Shown here: positions 1-8,680 of the stretch, one piece after another
Numbering within the stretch: position 1 is the stretch's first letter
Layout of the letters: each line of letters begins with the position of its first letter
From: Moraxella lacunata
GTDB lineage: Bacteria > Pseudomonadota > Gammaproteobacteria > Pseudomonadales > Moraxellaceae
Reading direction: 5' to 3'
Assembly (NCBI RefSeq): GCF_002027545.1
Contig: NZ_MXAN01000010.1
Location: 1-29,502, forward strand
Length of the DNA stretch: 29,502 nucleotides
Made by a program: the position numbers and the translations under genes
Notes under the pieces: model-generated
What the model was told of the DNA's origin: nothing
Seen by the model: the letters and a program-made list of their open reading frames with translations, nothing else
Database searches by the model: none

Positions 1-1
1 G

Positions 2-817
2 ATGATTGTGGGTGGGCAAAAAAATAAGTATCTGATTATTGGGCAGGGTTTTGTTGGCAAGGCAGTTGCCCAGATGTTATCTCAGGCAGGGCATGATGTC
101 ACAGGGTTGGCACGCACCGCCAAGAGCTATGATGAGCCTGTACATTTTTGGCAAAGAGATGCTAGGACACTCGCCCAAGATGATCTTGCTCCATTTAGTC
201 ATGTCGCCATTATTATCACGCCAAACCATGAGATGACCAATAGGGTACAAGCCTATCGTGAGAGTTATTTGGCGGTGTGTGAGCATATCGCAAGCCTTGA
301 TTTGCCAAATCTGCACCGCGTACTATTTGTCTCATCCACATCTGTATATGGCGAGAGCGGGGGCGAGTGGGTGGATGTTGATACGATAGCATGTCCTGCC
401 ACAGATACAGCCAAGATACTGTTAAAATCTGAGCAGGTATTGCAAAAAGCCTTTGGTGAGCGATGCGTGATAGTTAGACCATCTGGTATTTATCATGGTG
501 GCAGTACACGGATGAAAAGAATGGCTCAAACTGCCCACATAGATGGCGTGCCGCTCTCCCATTATACCAATCGCATTCATCGTGATGATTTGATACAAGT
601 GATTTCTCAGGTATTAACTTTGCCTGCTTCTAAGTCTGTGTATTTGGTAAGTGATTGTGAGCCTGTCACCAGTCTTGAAGTGATAAGATTTTTGTGCCGA
701 AACTACGGTTATCTCCCGCCAAAGGTCATTCATGCCACACCCACAGGTAAACGCATTCGGGGCAATGTGGATGATTGGCTTGTTTTTAAAAATTATCAGA
801 TGGGTTATGGGGGTTGA
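2..817 (+). CDS. NAD-dependent epimerase/dehydratase-like protein (atypical SDR), start may lie upstream
   Basis: This is a 271-residue Rossmann-fold protein. A dinucleotide-binding GQGFVG motif lies at about residues 14-19, right after the first beta strand. A second family block, FVSSTSVYGE, lies at about residues 109-118, as in YeeZ/extended-SDR epimerase-like proteins. The classical YxxxK catalytic pair is not evident, because the tyrosine is followed by GES, so this is probably an atypical SDR of unknown substrate. The ATG lies one base from the window edge and the frame is open upstream, so the true start may be outside. No clear terminator follows; the next 460 bases are repeat DNA. 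The fold assignment is fairly firm and the exact reaction is unknown. Confidence 0.8.
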   Translation: MIVGGQKNKYLIIGQGFVGKAVAQMLSQAGHDVTGLARTAKSYDEPVHFWQRDARTLAQDDLAPFSHVAIIITPNHEMTNRVQAYRESYLAVCEHIASLDLPNLHRVLFVSSTSVYGESGGEWVDVDTIACPATDTAKILLKSEQVLQKAFGERCVIVRPSGIYHGGSTRMKRMAQTAHIDGVPLSHYTNRIHRDDLIQVISQVLTLPASKSVYLVSDCEPVTSLEVIRFLCRNYGYLPPKVIHATPTGKRIRGNVDDWLVFKNYQMGYGG

Positions 818-823
818 TTATTT

Positions 824-939
824 ATTTCACTCCCACTTAACATGGTAACTTATTGATTGCTGGGTGATTTTTTCTGAACCATGGGGGCGAATTAATTTAC
901 CCTTGATAAATCAATCACTTATATAAGGTTGAAAGTAGG
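824..939 (-). repeat. MITE-like repeat family 1, copy A (degenerate)
   Basis: The reverse complement of this stretch aligns along most of its length with 8219-8345. For example, 894-927 reversed matches 8234-8268 with only about three differences. Both ends are degenerate versions of the CATTCTCAACTT / AAGTTGAGAATG terminal inverted repeats seen in copy B. The centre holds a GGCGAATTAATTTACC palindrome-like core. There is no coding capacity. It lies just downstream of the epimerase-like gene. Confidence 0.7.
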
Positions 940-949
940 TTTATGTACT

Positions 950-1229
950 AGGGCGTGCCGACCCTTTATAACACAATTTACATTTTAGAGTGTTTATAGG
1001 ACATATCTGCCATTGATGATATTTTCACAAAATATGATGAAAATTTAACGCTTTTATCAATTTTTGCATGAAAAATGGCTATCCGATTACTTAATTTAAA
1101 AATTAAGAAAAATTTTAAAAATTTACCCAGTATAAGTGATCGGATTATTTTTCCTTGAAAAACGGGCGACTCCCCTGCTTTTTTAGACGAGCGTTTTTTA
1201 TGGCAAATATCAAAGACAGGCACGCCCTA
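950..1229. repeat. MITE-like repeat family 2, copy 1 (about 280 bp)
   Basis: The ends form an inverted repeat (GGGCGTGCC at 951-959, GGCACGCCC at 1219-1227) flanked by TA on both sides, suggesting a TA target duplication. The reverse complement shares several blocks with 28309-28476: CGTTTTTCAAGGAAAAA, an AATCCGAYCACTTA...ACTGGGTAAATTT block, and TTGTGTTATAAAGG next to the terminus. The leftward 81-codon open frame inside is low-complexity repeat translation and is not called as a gene. Confidence 0.65.
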
Positions 1230-1234
1230 CTTTG

Positions 1235-1264
1235 AATAAAAAAGGGGATGATATCATCCCCTTT
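1235..1264 (-). terminator. Rho-independent terminator of the lytic transglycosylase
   Basis: A perfect 24-base palindrome (AAAGGGGATGAT and its complement, 1241-1264) is followed on the minus strand by a run of T. It lies 15 bases after the stop codon of the leftward gene. Confidence 0.9.
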
Positions 1265-1279
1265 GTGGTTTATTGTTCA

Positions 1280-2740
1280 TCAATGAGTGTTGGCGGGCAC
1301 TAAGCTCGTCGTCCCATCAGGATTTTGTATGCGGCGATAAACGATGCCACCATAAGAAATATGATCAGAGTGGCTTTGACTAACCGACCCCCGAGAGATG
1401 CTAAATGATGAGCTTGGGCTTTGGGATGGGTTTTGGTTATCTTGGCGAATGTGTATCACGCCCGTCTGATTGCCATAATTCACACTTTGTATGGGGCTGG
1501 ACACGGGCTGATAGGTTGGGCTGACATTGCCAGCATTGCCCATGATGAGACGGTAGAATTTTTGTCCTGCACGTCCGTCAGCAGGCACGCCCATTTTACG
1601 TTGATATTCTCTGATGGCAATGCGAGTGTTGTCACCGATGATGCCATCAACATTACCGATATTGTAGCCGTTATTAATGAGTGCCTGCTGAATTTCTTTG
1701 GCTTCACGACGGCTGATGCCAGGGTCATCGGTTGGCCAAGGGGTGGCAAAATTAACATTGGTATCGTTATTTTCGATCAAAGTGGATAGATGGGCGATGG
1801 CAAGGGCATAGCTTTCGGATGCATTATAAGAATAGAACGTGTCAAAGTTCTTACCTACCAAGAAAGCCGGCCCTTGCCGCCCAGCAGGTAGCAGTAGCCC
1901 TGCTGATGTCATGTTGTTCGGTAGGGGGCGACCGTCAGGTAGGGTAATACCCATGTTTTGCCAGTGACTGATGGATTTTTTGTTGGTGCGACCACTTGAC
2001 CCCGAGTAGCCGTTTAGCTTGACTTCATAACCCCAAGGCTCGCCACTGCGATATCCCCGTTTGGCAAGGAAGTTGGCGGTACTTGCCAAAGCATCCGCCT
2101 TAGAATTAACAAGGTCTTTACGTCCGTCATTGTCAAAGTCCACCGCCAATTCTAAAAAGGTGCTGGGCATGAACTGAGTCTGGCCAAATGCTCCTGCCCA
2201 TGAGCCTGTCATGTCCTGTGGTCGGATGTCGCCGTTTTGGACGATGCGTAAGGCACTGGCGTATTCGCCACGGAAATATGATTGGCGACGGTCAAAGCAA
2301 GACAGCGTGGCAAGACTGGTAAATAATTCCTTTTTACCAAGGGTCTGTCCAAAATTACTCTCAACACCCCACACGCCAAGCACATGTGCGGGCTTGACCC
2401 CGTAGCGGTTTTCAATGCGTCTTAGTACGTCTGCCATCTCGTGTTTGGCATGCAGACCATCCGCCACACGTTCACTATCAACCAATGATGCGTGGTAATC
2501 CCACGGGTCTTTTTTAAATTCAGGCTGATAGTTGAGTGAGCGAATCACCGTTGGGTCAGGACTGCTGGGTCTGTAACGGTCAAAGGTGTTGGATAAACCA
2601 CGAAAATTAGTGCTATTTCTTAGGGTGTTTAGGCATTGGTCAAAATGACTTTGGGATAGATTGGGCAGGTCGTTAGCATGAGCGGTGCCGATGGCATTCA
2701 AGGCAATGATACTAAGTGCTAGGGGCTTAAAATAAGTCAT
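1280..2740 (-). CDS. MltB-type lytic murein transglycosylase with C-terminal peptidoglycan-binding domain
   Basis: This is a 486-residue periplasmic enzyme expected to cleave the MurNAc-GlcNAc bond with formation of 1,6-anhydroMurNAc. A signal peptide covers residues 1-22, ending AHA before ND. An SLT_2/MltB-type catalytic domain spans about residues 30-330. The catalytic glutamate is E127 in GVWGVESNFG, and the family block AGAFGQTQFMPST is present. A PG_binding_1 domain follows at about residues 347-405 (IQQALINNGYNIGNVDGIIGDNT). The last 80 residues are Ser/Gln-rich and poorly conserved. There is no lipobox, so unlike E. coli MltB it is probably soluble in the periplasm. It is transcribed alone and ends at a strong terminator. 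Confidence 0.92.
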   Translation of the reverse strand: MTYFKPLALSIIALNAIGTAHANDLPNLSQSHFDQCLNTLRNSTNFRGLSNTFDRYRPSSPDPTVIRSLNYQPEFKKDPWDYHASLVDSERVADGLHAKHEMADVLRRIENRYGVKPAHVLGVWGVESNFGQTLGKKELFTSLATLSCFDRRQSYFRGEYASALRIVQNGDIRPQDMTGSWAGAFGQTQFMPSTFLELAVDFDNDGRKDLVNSKADALASTANFLAKRGYRSGEPWGYEVKLNGYSGSSGRTNKKSISHWQNMGITLPDGRPLPNNMTSAGLLLPAGRQGPAFLVGKNFDTFYSYNASESYALAIAHLSTLIENNDTNVNFATPWPTDDPGISRREAKEIQQALINNGYNIGNVDGIIGDNTRIAIREYQRKMGVPADGRAGQKFYRLIMGNAGNVSPTYQPVSSPIQSVNYGNQTGVIHIRQDNQNPSQSPSSSFSISRGSVSQSHSDHISYGGIVYRRIQNPDGTTSLVPANTH

Positions 2741-2967
2741 GGGAGCATCCGATAGAATTTGGGTTTAAAAACTATTTAAAAAACCAATTAAAAATAAAAA
2801 TAATACGATATTAGTATATCATAGCCGATTTTGCCATGATAAAAAAGTGCTTTTTGGTAACTGGGACGTATTCATGTCTTTGATGGTATATTTTATGTTG
2901 AAAACATCGCTATTTTTACGACTGTTATTGCAAATACCAATGTTCAGTATGCCCTAAAATGTTTTTA

Positions 2968-2995
2968 AAAAGGGTTAAATTTGATTTAACCCTTT
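2968..2995 (-). terminator. Rho-independent terminator after the receptor pseudogene
   Basis: AAAGGGTTAAAT, a three-base loop and its complement are followed on the minus strand by T-rich DNA. The hairpin lies 6 bases beyond the receptor stop codon. Confidence 0.88.
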
Positions 2996-3000
2996 TGTTG

Positions 3001-5800
3001 CTAGAATGTTAGCTCCACTCCTAATGTGTAATTCCGTCCTGCGGCTGCATATCTGCTCGGACTTAGGTTTTGATGACCGAGTAAATCAGCCCCTTTGCTT
3101 GATGACTGTCTGGCACTCTCCCATGTGGTGTAACGATAGTCAAGTGCGTTGTTGATACCCGCTCGCACGCTGATGTTTTTGTTGATGTGATAATATCCTG
3201 CCAAATCCAGTGTTATCCATGATTTTGTGGTCAGGTTGGTGGTGGCTTTACCATAACCATTGCCAAAACTTTGGCGATGAAAGGCAAGCTCATCGGGATT
3301 TTTGGCTTTTGAATAAATCCATGTGGCACTTACCCCCCCCATTTGTCATTGGGGTTATCGTAGGACAGTCCATAGACAAACCGACCAGGTTGCACTGCTT
3401 CTAGGGGGTAGGATTCTACCGTATGCCAGTCGCCGTCATTCAGATACAAACGGTCGGCACGGATTTGATTGTACGAGCCAAATGCCACCAGCCCTTCTGG
3501 GATTTTGTCGTACACGGCATTTAAATCTACCCGACCACGCAAGTTAAATCCCTTTAAATCAGCATTTTGGGCGTTGTGATAGCCTGTTTGTTGGTTTTTT
3601 GGTAGATTGCAGTTGGCGTTTGGGGTGCACAATGTGCCTTTGGTGATAAGGTCTTGATAGCGACTTTTAAAGACACTGCCTTCTAAATCCCACACGCCAT
3701 TATTAAAACGTATGCCTGCTTCGTGGCTTTGTGATGTTTCGGGTTTTAAGTTTTGGATGAAGTGAAATTCGCCCCACGTTCGTTGCCGTGAATGCCGTCA
3801 AACCCATATAACTCTTGAAAGCTAGGTACACGAAAGCCTGTGGATGATTTAGCAAGCAAGGTGAAGTTGTCGTTAATGTCATAGGTTGCCCCCACGCCCC
3901 ACGAGTGGTTGCGATAGGTATTATTTCGCACCGCCTTATCATCAGAGCGTACACGATTGCTATCAAAACGCACCGAACCGCTTAACGCCAATTTGTCAAA
4001 ACGAGCCACATGAGACGCACCGATAAAGGTGTTGGTCATATTAATGGGTAGGCGAGTGCAGTTGGCTTTGTCAAAACACACGTCATCATGAAAAATATTC
4101 ACACCCAAATCTTGATAAATATCCACGCCATCTTCACGCCCAACGTGAGATGCCAAATGGCGTGCATGCGTGTTGATGTTGGTGCGATGATAGTTGGCTT
4201 GGGTTTTGCTCATGCCTGTCATCAGGCGAGAACGGTGGCTTGCCTTAAATGCTGACCATGCTTTATCAAGATTAACCATGCCATGCCATGCTCGCTCGCC
4301 ATAATGAGCCGATTCGTTGATAGAAAACGACCCTGCTTTATCAGTACCAACTTCACAATTTTCATCCACGGTGGGGTAGATGCTACACCCCTTTTTGGTG
4401 GAAGCGGTGACTTGGTTGATTTTTTGATGAGTGATGTTGGTGCTGATTTTATCAAAAAACGGGGCATTGGTATATTCATGCGATACGCCAAGCCGTTGTT
4501 TTTTATGAAATTCGTCCAGCAACCTGATGCGTGTGTAACGCAAAGACGGCAATACTGTTTCGCCTTTTTTGTGAATGCCTGTCAGTTCACTGGCGGACGT
4601 GTTCTCTTTTAGGTGTACGCCAGACAGTCCATAAGTGGATAAAAATGCCATGTTGGTATCACAACGACTTTTTTTATCCAATGGCAGATAGCTACAATAA
4701 GTCATATCACGACTGTCATAGCGTTGGCGAGTGTCTTCTAGGATGAGCCCAAAATGATGATGTTCGTTGGGTGTGTAGCTAAAATTACCCAAATACGAAT
4801 CCGACTCATAATCCATAGGGTTGGGAAGCAGTCGCTCATAACCTGCATAGTCTGTTGCTGAGATGGTTTCGGTAATGTGTTGGCTGTTTTGGTATTGTGT
4901 GGTTTCGTCAGCGGACAAATCAGCAGGCGAGCGGTTACCGAGCGTGAGCTTGTCAGATGTGGGCGAGAGCCGATACATGATACAGTCATCGCCCACACAG
5001 TCAGCAAAACGGTAAGGATTGTAGAGAGTATTTGGCGAACGCAGGTCGTATTTTTCTTCAAAAGAGCCAAGCCGAGTAAAGGTATGCGTGCCACGCCCTG
5101 CATCTTTGTGAGCGTGTACGCCTTCGCCTTTTCGTTTGGTGTATTGTAAAAGCCCACTAAATTTACCATCATCAAATGCTCCTGCCACCGTCTGAGCCAG
5201 TCGCTTGTCTTTGCTAGTATAGGTGGTGTGGCTTTTTATGACATGGTCTTGACCTGTTGGTATGATGTGGCTGGCTTTTTTGGTGGTAAATTCGACCGAG
5301 CCACCTAACGCCCCACTACCGACAAATGCTCCATTACTGCCTTTGGCAATATCTACTGCATAGATGTTGGCAATCTCCACTTCATTCATAGAGCCTGTAT
5401 TGCCTGAGTTGGTGGTTTCGTCCACATAGGATTGGGACTGAGCCACGCCGTCCACCGTTACGGCGACACGGTTTTTGTCCACGCCATAAATGGCATAACC
5501 GCTACTGCCACCACGCCCTTGTTCTACCACTGACACGCCTGAGTCATATTTAACCATGTCCCTAATGCCCATGACCTGCTCTTTTTTTAGGTCGTCGGCA
5601 GTCTTGGTAATGCGAGATAAGCCACTGATGTCTTTTTTAAAACGAGTGGGTTTCTTGGTAATGGTGATGACTTCATGTCCAAGGTCGACCGTGGGGGTGC
5701 TGGTTTGGGCAAAGCCGGTATGACCAAGGCAAATCAATGGCAGGGCATAACAAGCACGACAAATACTCTGAGTCAATGGTTTGTGTTTAAAAACTTTCAT
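3001..5800 (-). pseudogene. TbpA/LbpA-family TonB-dependent receptor, disrupted by two frameshifts
   Basis: This outer-membrane receptor would import iron from host transferrin or lactoferrin with a lipoprotein partner and TonB energy. The first frame (3746-5800, 684 codons) has a signal peptide ending GFA/Q at about residue 31. It also has a plug domain with the family block SVVEQGRGGSSGYAI near residue 92, NRVAVTVDGVAQ, and AKGSN...GALGGSV. It shifts out of frame at about 3772-3775, where four Gs on the coding strand would need to be five; the next frame then reads EFHFIQNLKPETSQ. That frame stops at a G8 tract (3333-3340), where nine Gs, or six, would join it to the last 113 codons. Those codons end in the barrel signature GVELTF. 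With both bases restored the span is 934 codons, the usual family size. It starts 12 bases after the lipoprotein stop, with GGGGA as ribosome site. I cannot tell TbpA from LbpA; the lipoprotein-then-receptor order is as in lbpBA. Confidence 0.85.
3333..3340 (-). repeat. G8 homopolymer at a frameshift point in the receptor gene
   Basis: Eight Cs on the plus strand are eight Gs in the coding strand. With eight Gs the frame ends in DKWGG and a stop. With nine it continues into SATWIYSKAKNPDE, which matches the family. The length and position are typical of a slipped-strand contingency tract, but an undercalled homopolymer would look the same. Confidence 0.7.
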
Positions 5801-5812
5801 GATGTCATCCCC

Positions 5813-8097
5813 TTACTTTTTGCTTGCCCCAAATACCATGCCCAATCGTACGTTTGGTTTGTCAAAATGCTCTGCTTTACCGTCATTGTTGTTGTGCCAA
5901 ATCACACCGCCAATCTCTTCGCCGTTCTCACCATAAAATCCACCTTTGACGATGGCGTCATTGATATGAATGGTTTCTTTTGCCCCCGTGCTAAAACGGT
6001 TAAAGGTAAAGCCTGCACCCTCGGTTTTTGCCGTGCCATCAAATCCCGTGCCTGTGATGTTGGCATGAACGTCCAGCACGGGCTGTGTGCCTGTCAAAAG
6101 CCGTCCCGTTAAAGTCTTTTTGCCAAAATCCGCGGTAAAGTTGGCGGTATTATTATTGGCATCGTCTGAAAAGTAATGTTTGACAAATGGGCTGTCATCA
6201 TAGGCGGCGTCCGTGTCTTTTCTTGGGCGAGTGCTGTCAATAAAGCCTGTTCAACGCCCCGCATAAGTCGCCTGACCTGCGGTAGGGATGGATGTTGAGC
6301 GAGTGCCTTGTACAAAATAGCGTGGCGTTGTCATTTCATCCACTTGAAACTGCCCAAATTTAACATGGCTAAAATCATCACAGCAGACATTAATGTAGCG
6401 ACTGGATGTTTTGCCGTCAGGGGTTTGAGCGAGAACGAGTGTGCGAGTTGTGCCGTTTTGGGTGATTTTGATGGCTTTGGCGTTGGCAAGTACGTCATCG
6501 GTGGTTTTGGCGTTTAGATTGTACGCCTTGCCATTAACACGCAATACGCTGGGGTCGCCAAACCCTATGCCATTTTTTGGCATAACAAGACTGGATACTT
6601 GCCCACGCACAGTAGCTAGATACTCATGGCGAGCATTGGTGTAGGCTTCTTCTAGGGCGAGTAGCTCGTCATCATCCAACTCAAATTCGCTGTATTTTGT
6701 CAGTGTTTCATCAAAGTCTGTCGCTCCGTGACTAAATGCCTGCCAAAATACCCCCGATTGCACTTTGGCTTTGGCTAGCTAGCCATCGTCAAGGGCGGTT
6801 ATCAAATCTTCGGGCAGATTTAGAGCGAGCGATTCGTTGTTGGCTAGGTCACTGTTTTTGATGATTTGGTCGTGCGTAGGGTCAAATTGGATGTTGTCGA
6901 ATAGTGTGACGTGGTCTTTGGTGGCAGTGGTCTTTTTTGCCCCAAATACGCCCATCAGGTCGTTATTGTTGGTGATGAATTTACCGACAAGCTCGGCACC
7001 GTGTTCGCCATAAAACCCACCTTCCACCACGCCATCTGTGCCAAATAACGCCTTGTCAATACGAGTATCATTATGTGTGTAGCTAATGCCATAATGATTG
7101 ATGGTGCGTGGGGTGTTTTGCACTTGGCTTTTTGCTGTGCCTGTAAAGCGGTTTTGGTTGATGTTGGCATTGATGTGATATAGGGGTGTGTAAGGCTGAC
7201 GCATTTTGCCAATTTTTTGTTTTTTGACATCTTCTATGTCATCATCACGAATGTCAATTTTATGAGGTTTGCCATAGGGGTTTTCGTAGGCTAGTGTGCC
7301 CGTGAGTTTTTTGTCAGCAAAATCAACAGTAAAGTCGGCAATCATGTTATCGTAGCGGTTGGCACCATTAAGGGGTGACAAATCGGTGCGGGATGCATGT
7401 GTGGCACTGGCAAACTTGGCGTTACCTGTGGTATCGTTAAAATCAATCAAATCATGAAAATACTGACTGTTGTCCGCTCCGTGAATGTCTACATTGATGT
7501 TTTTGTCTTCTTCTGCTTTTTTGGCACGAGCATCGCTCATGTATGTCCAGTGCCCTTTATAATGAATTTGATTGGCGATGGGCAGACTGTTGGTGGGCTT
7601 ATCGCCATGATAAAAGGTATAAACTTGGGGGATGGGTTTGCCATTGGGGGCAAGGTGGGTGCGGTGTATCAAATGCCCAAAGCGAACGTGCTGATAATCG
7701 CCATAGTTGGTCTGTGAAAGGGAAAATGTCTTTTTAGGGTTGATGACACTCAAATCTCCAAGACCTGTCAAACTTACGGCATCATTGTTGCTAAATAAAC
7801 TGTGGTCTAGGTCAGGTTTATTACCCAGACTTTGTAACTCATGGATGTGTAGGGCTTTAATCTCATCATCATCGCTACGCACCGCTCCTTTCATTAGGTA
7901 TCCTAAGGCAGGCTTGTGCAGGGTGTCAGTGGCTTCGTGGTGGATTGGGGTAGTAGGCGGGTGGGGACAGGTTTGGTTGGGCTGACTAAGGGTGTGGAAA
8001 CGGAGGTCGTGCCAAAATCACCCCCTGTACAGCCTGACAACATGCCGATGAGTGCCAATGAGATGGCTTGGTATAAAGATGAGTGTCGAATGGTCAT
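5813..8097 (-). pseudogene. TbpB/LbpB-like surface lipoprotein, disrupted by one frameshift and two in-frame stops
   Basis: The intact form would be a bilobed surface lipoprotein that captures host iron-binding protein for the receptor next to it. The start has AGGAG six bases upstream and a type II signal peptide with lipobox LSGC (Cys23). A base is missing somewhere between about 7945 and 8008. One extra C in the C4 run near 7963-7966 would join KPVP to HPPTTPIHHEATDTLHKPAL, the latter leading into the typical PALGY motif. N-lobe signatures follow (IHYKGHWTYMSD, VEGGFYGEHGAELVGKF, GVFGAKK). An in-frame TAG at 6779-6781 separates the lobes. The C-lobe has YINVCCDDFSHVKFG, then an in-frame TGA at 6251-6253 exactly where the family has Trp (YAG-R-[W]-TGFID). 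It ends VRLGMVFGASKK. Adding one base makes the span 762 codons. Substitution-type stops argue for genuine decay. No acidic inserts typical of LbpB are visible. Confidence 0.85.
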
Positions 8098-8137
8098 GCG
8101 TTGCTCCTATGAAAATTTTTACAATAAAACCACAAAG

Positions 8138-8168
8138 ATTATACATTATATTGAATAATTATCAATAG
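8138..8168 (-). promoter_or_regulatory. Sigma-70 promoter overlapping a Fur-box-like sequence, upstream of the lipoprotein
   Basis: On the minus strand a -35 TTGATA (8160-8165), a 16-base spacer and a consensus -10 TATAAT (8138-8143) precede the lipoprotein start by about 40 bases. TTGATAATTATTCAATAT, which resembles the GATAAT-repeat Fur box, overlaps the -35 and spacer. That position would block RNA polymerase when iron is plentiful. Confidence 0.72.
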
Positions 8169-8218
8169 TGTTTATATTCTTATTAGTTCTATTATTTAAT
8201 TTATAAAATAAAATAGGA

Positions 8219-8345
8219 ATGCTCCATTCTCAACTTTATATAAGTAATTGATTTATCAAAGGTAAATTGCAATTCATCTCTACAACTCCAAAAAATAGTT
8301 ATTGAGCAATCAACGAGTTGCCATTTTAAGTTGAGAATGAAGCAT
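8219..8345. repeat. MITE-like repeat family 1, copy B (best-preserved, 127 bp)
   Basis: The 18-base terminal inverted repeats ATGCTCCATTCTCAACTT (8219-8236) and AAGTTGAGAATGAAGCAT (8328-8345) differ at one position. The interior holds a GGTAAATTGCAATTCATC core. It is non-coding. Homologous copies lie at 824-939 (inverted) and 15638-15767 (inverted). Confidence 0.8.
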
Positions 8346-8400
8346 GGGGGTAGAAGTGCGTGGAGACTTGGTGTGATTACACTCTACAAAATGAAAAAGT

Positions 8401-8485
8401 ACTACGGTTCCGGTTCGTGGTGAGCCTGTCGAACCATAACGGAAACCGACCCTTCGACAAGTTTAGGGCGAACGGTTTCCGTAGT
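8401..8485. repeat. REP-like palindrome pair
   Basis: Two palindromic units face each other. One contains GGTTCG...CGAACC (GTGGTGAGCCTGTCGAACC type), the other CCCTTCGACAAG...GGGCGAACGG. The outer arms ACTACGG and CCGTAGT also pair. This resembles the REP/BIME-type palindromes common between genes of proteobacteria. Confidence 0.65.
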
Positions 8486-8589
8486 AAAATTCAATTTTAT
8501 TAGCTGTAACTGCTGGATGGTCGCTCATTCTTCACAACCAATCACCCATAAAAACGTCGGAAATTTGAACGATTTTGGGTAAACTTTTG

Positions 8590-8598
8590 TGGTATAAA
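8590..8598 (+). promoter_or_regulatory. Extended -10 promoter candidate for the autotransporter
   Basis: TGGTATAAA is an extended -10 (TGn plus TATAAA) about 80 bases before the chosen ATG. No good -35 lies at normal spacing; TTGAAC at 8565-8570 is 22 bases away. Confidence 0.45.
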
Positions 8599-8680
8599 TG
8601 TTATTGCCATGTCAAGGGTGAGGATTTTTACTTTATTTTCGCCTTATCATTGGTTTGACTTTTTATTCATGGAGTTTGAT

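Noticed and set aside
978..1223. Leftward 81-codon open frame
   Set aside because: It lies entirely inside repeat family 2, has no ribosome site and its translation is low-complexity; the same DNA blocks recur at 28309-28476 without the frame.
1421..1789. Rightward 122-codon open frame inside the lytic transglycosylase gene
   Set aside because: It is a shadow of a gene whose catalytic and peptidoglycan-binding motifs fix the opposite strand.
6773..6784. GGCTAGCTAGCC palindrome at the first nonsense codon as a regulatory or insertion site
   Set aside because: It is only 12 bases, the frame is unchanged on both sides, and a single substitution making TAG explains it.
3001..8097. Naming the pair specifically as transferrin or lactoferrin receptor
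   Set aside because: Gene order favours lbpBA, but the lipoprotein lacks the acidic stretches typical of LbpB and the shared motifs occur in both families; the evidence is not sufficient.
8609..8680. Longer N terminus of the autotransporter
   Set aside because: It would put 24 residues before the ESPR signal; GGAG with correct spacing precedes the ATG at 8681.
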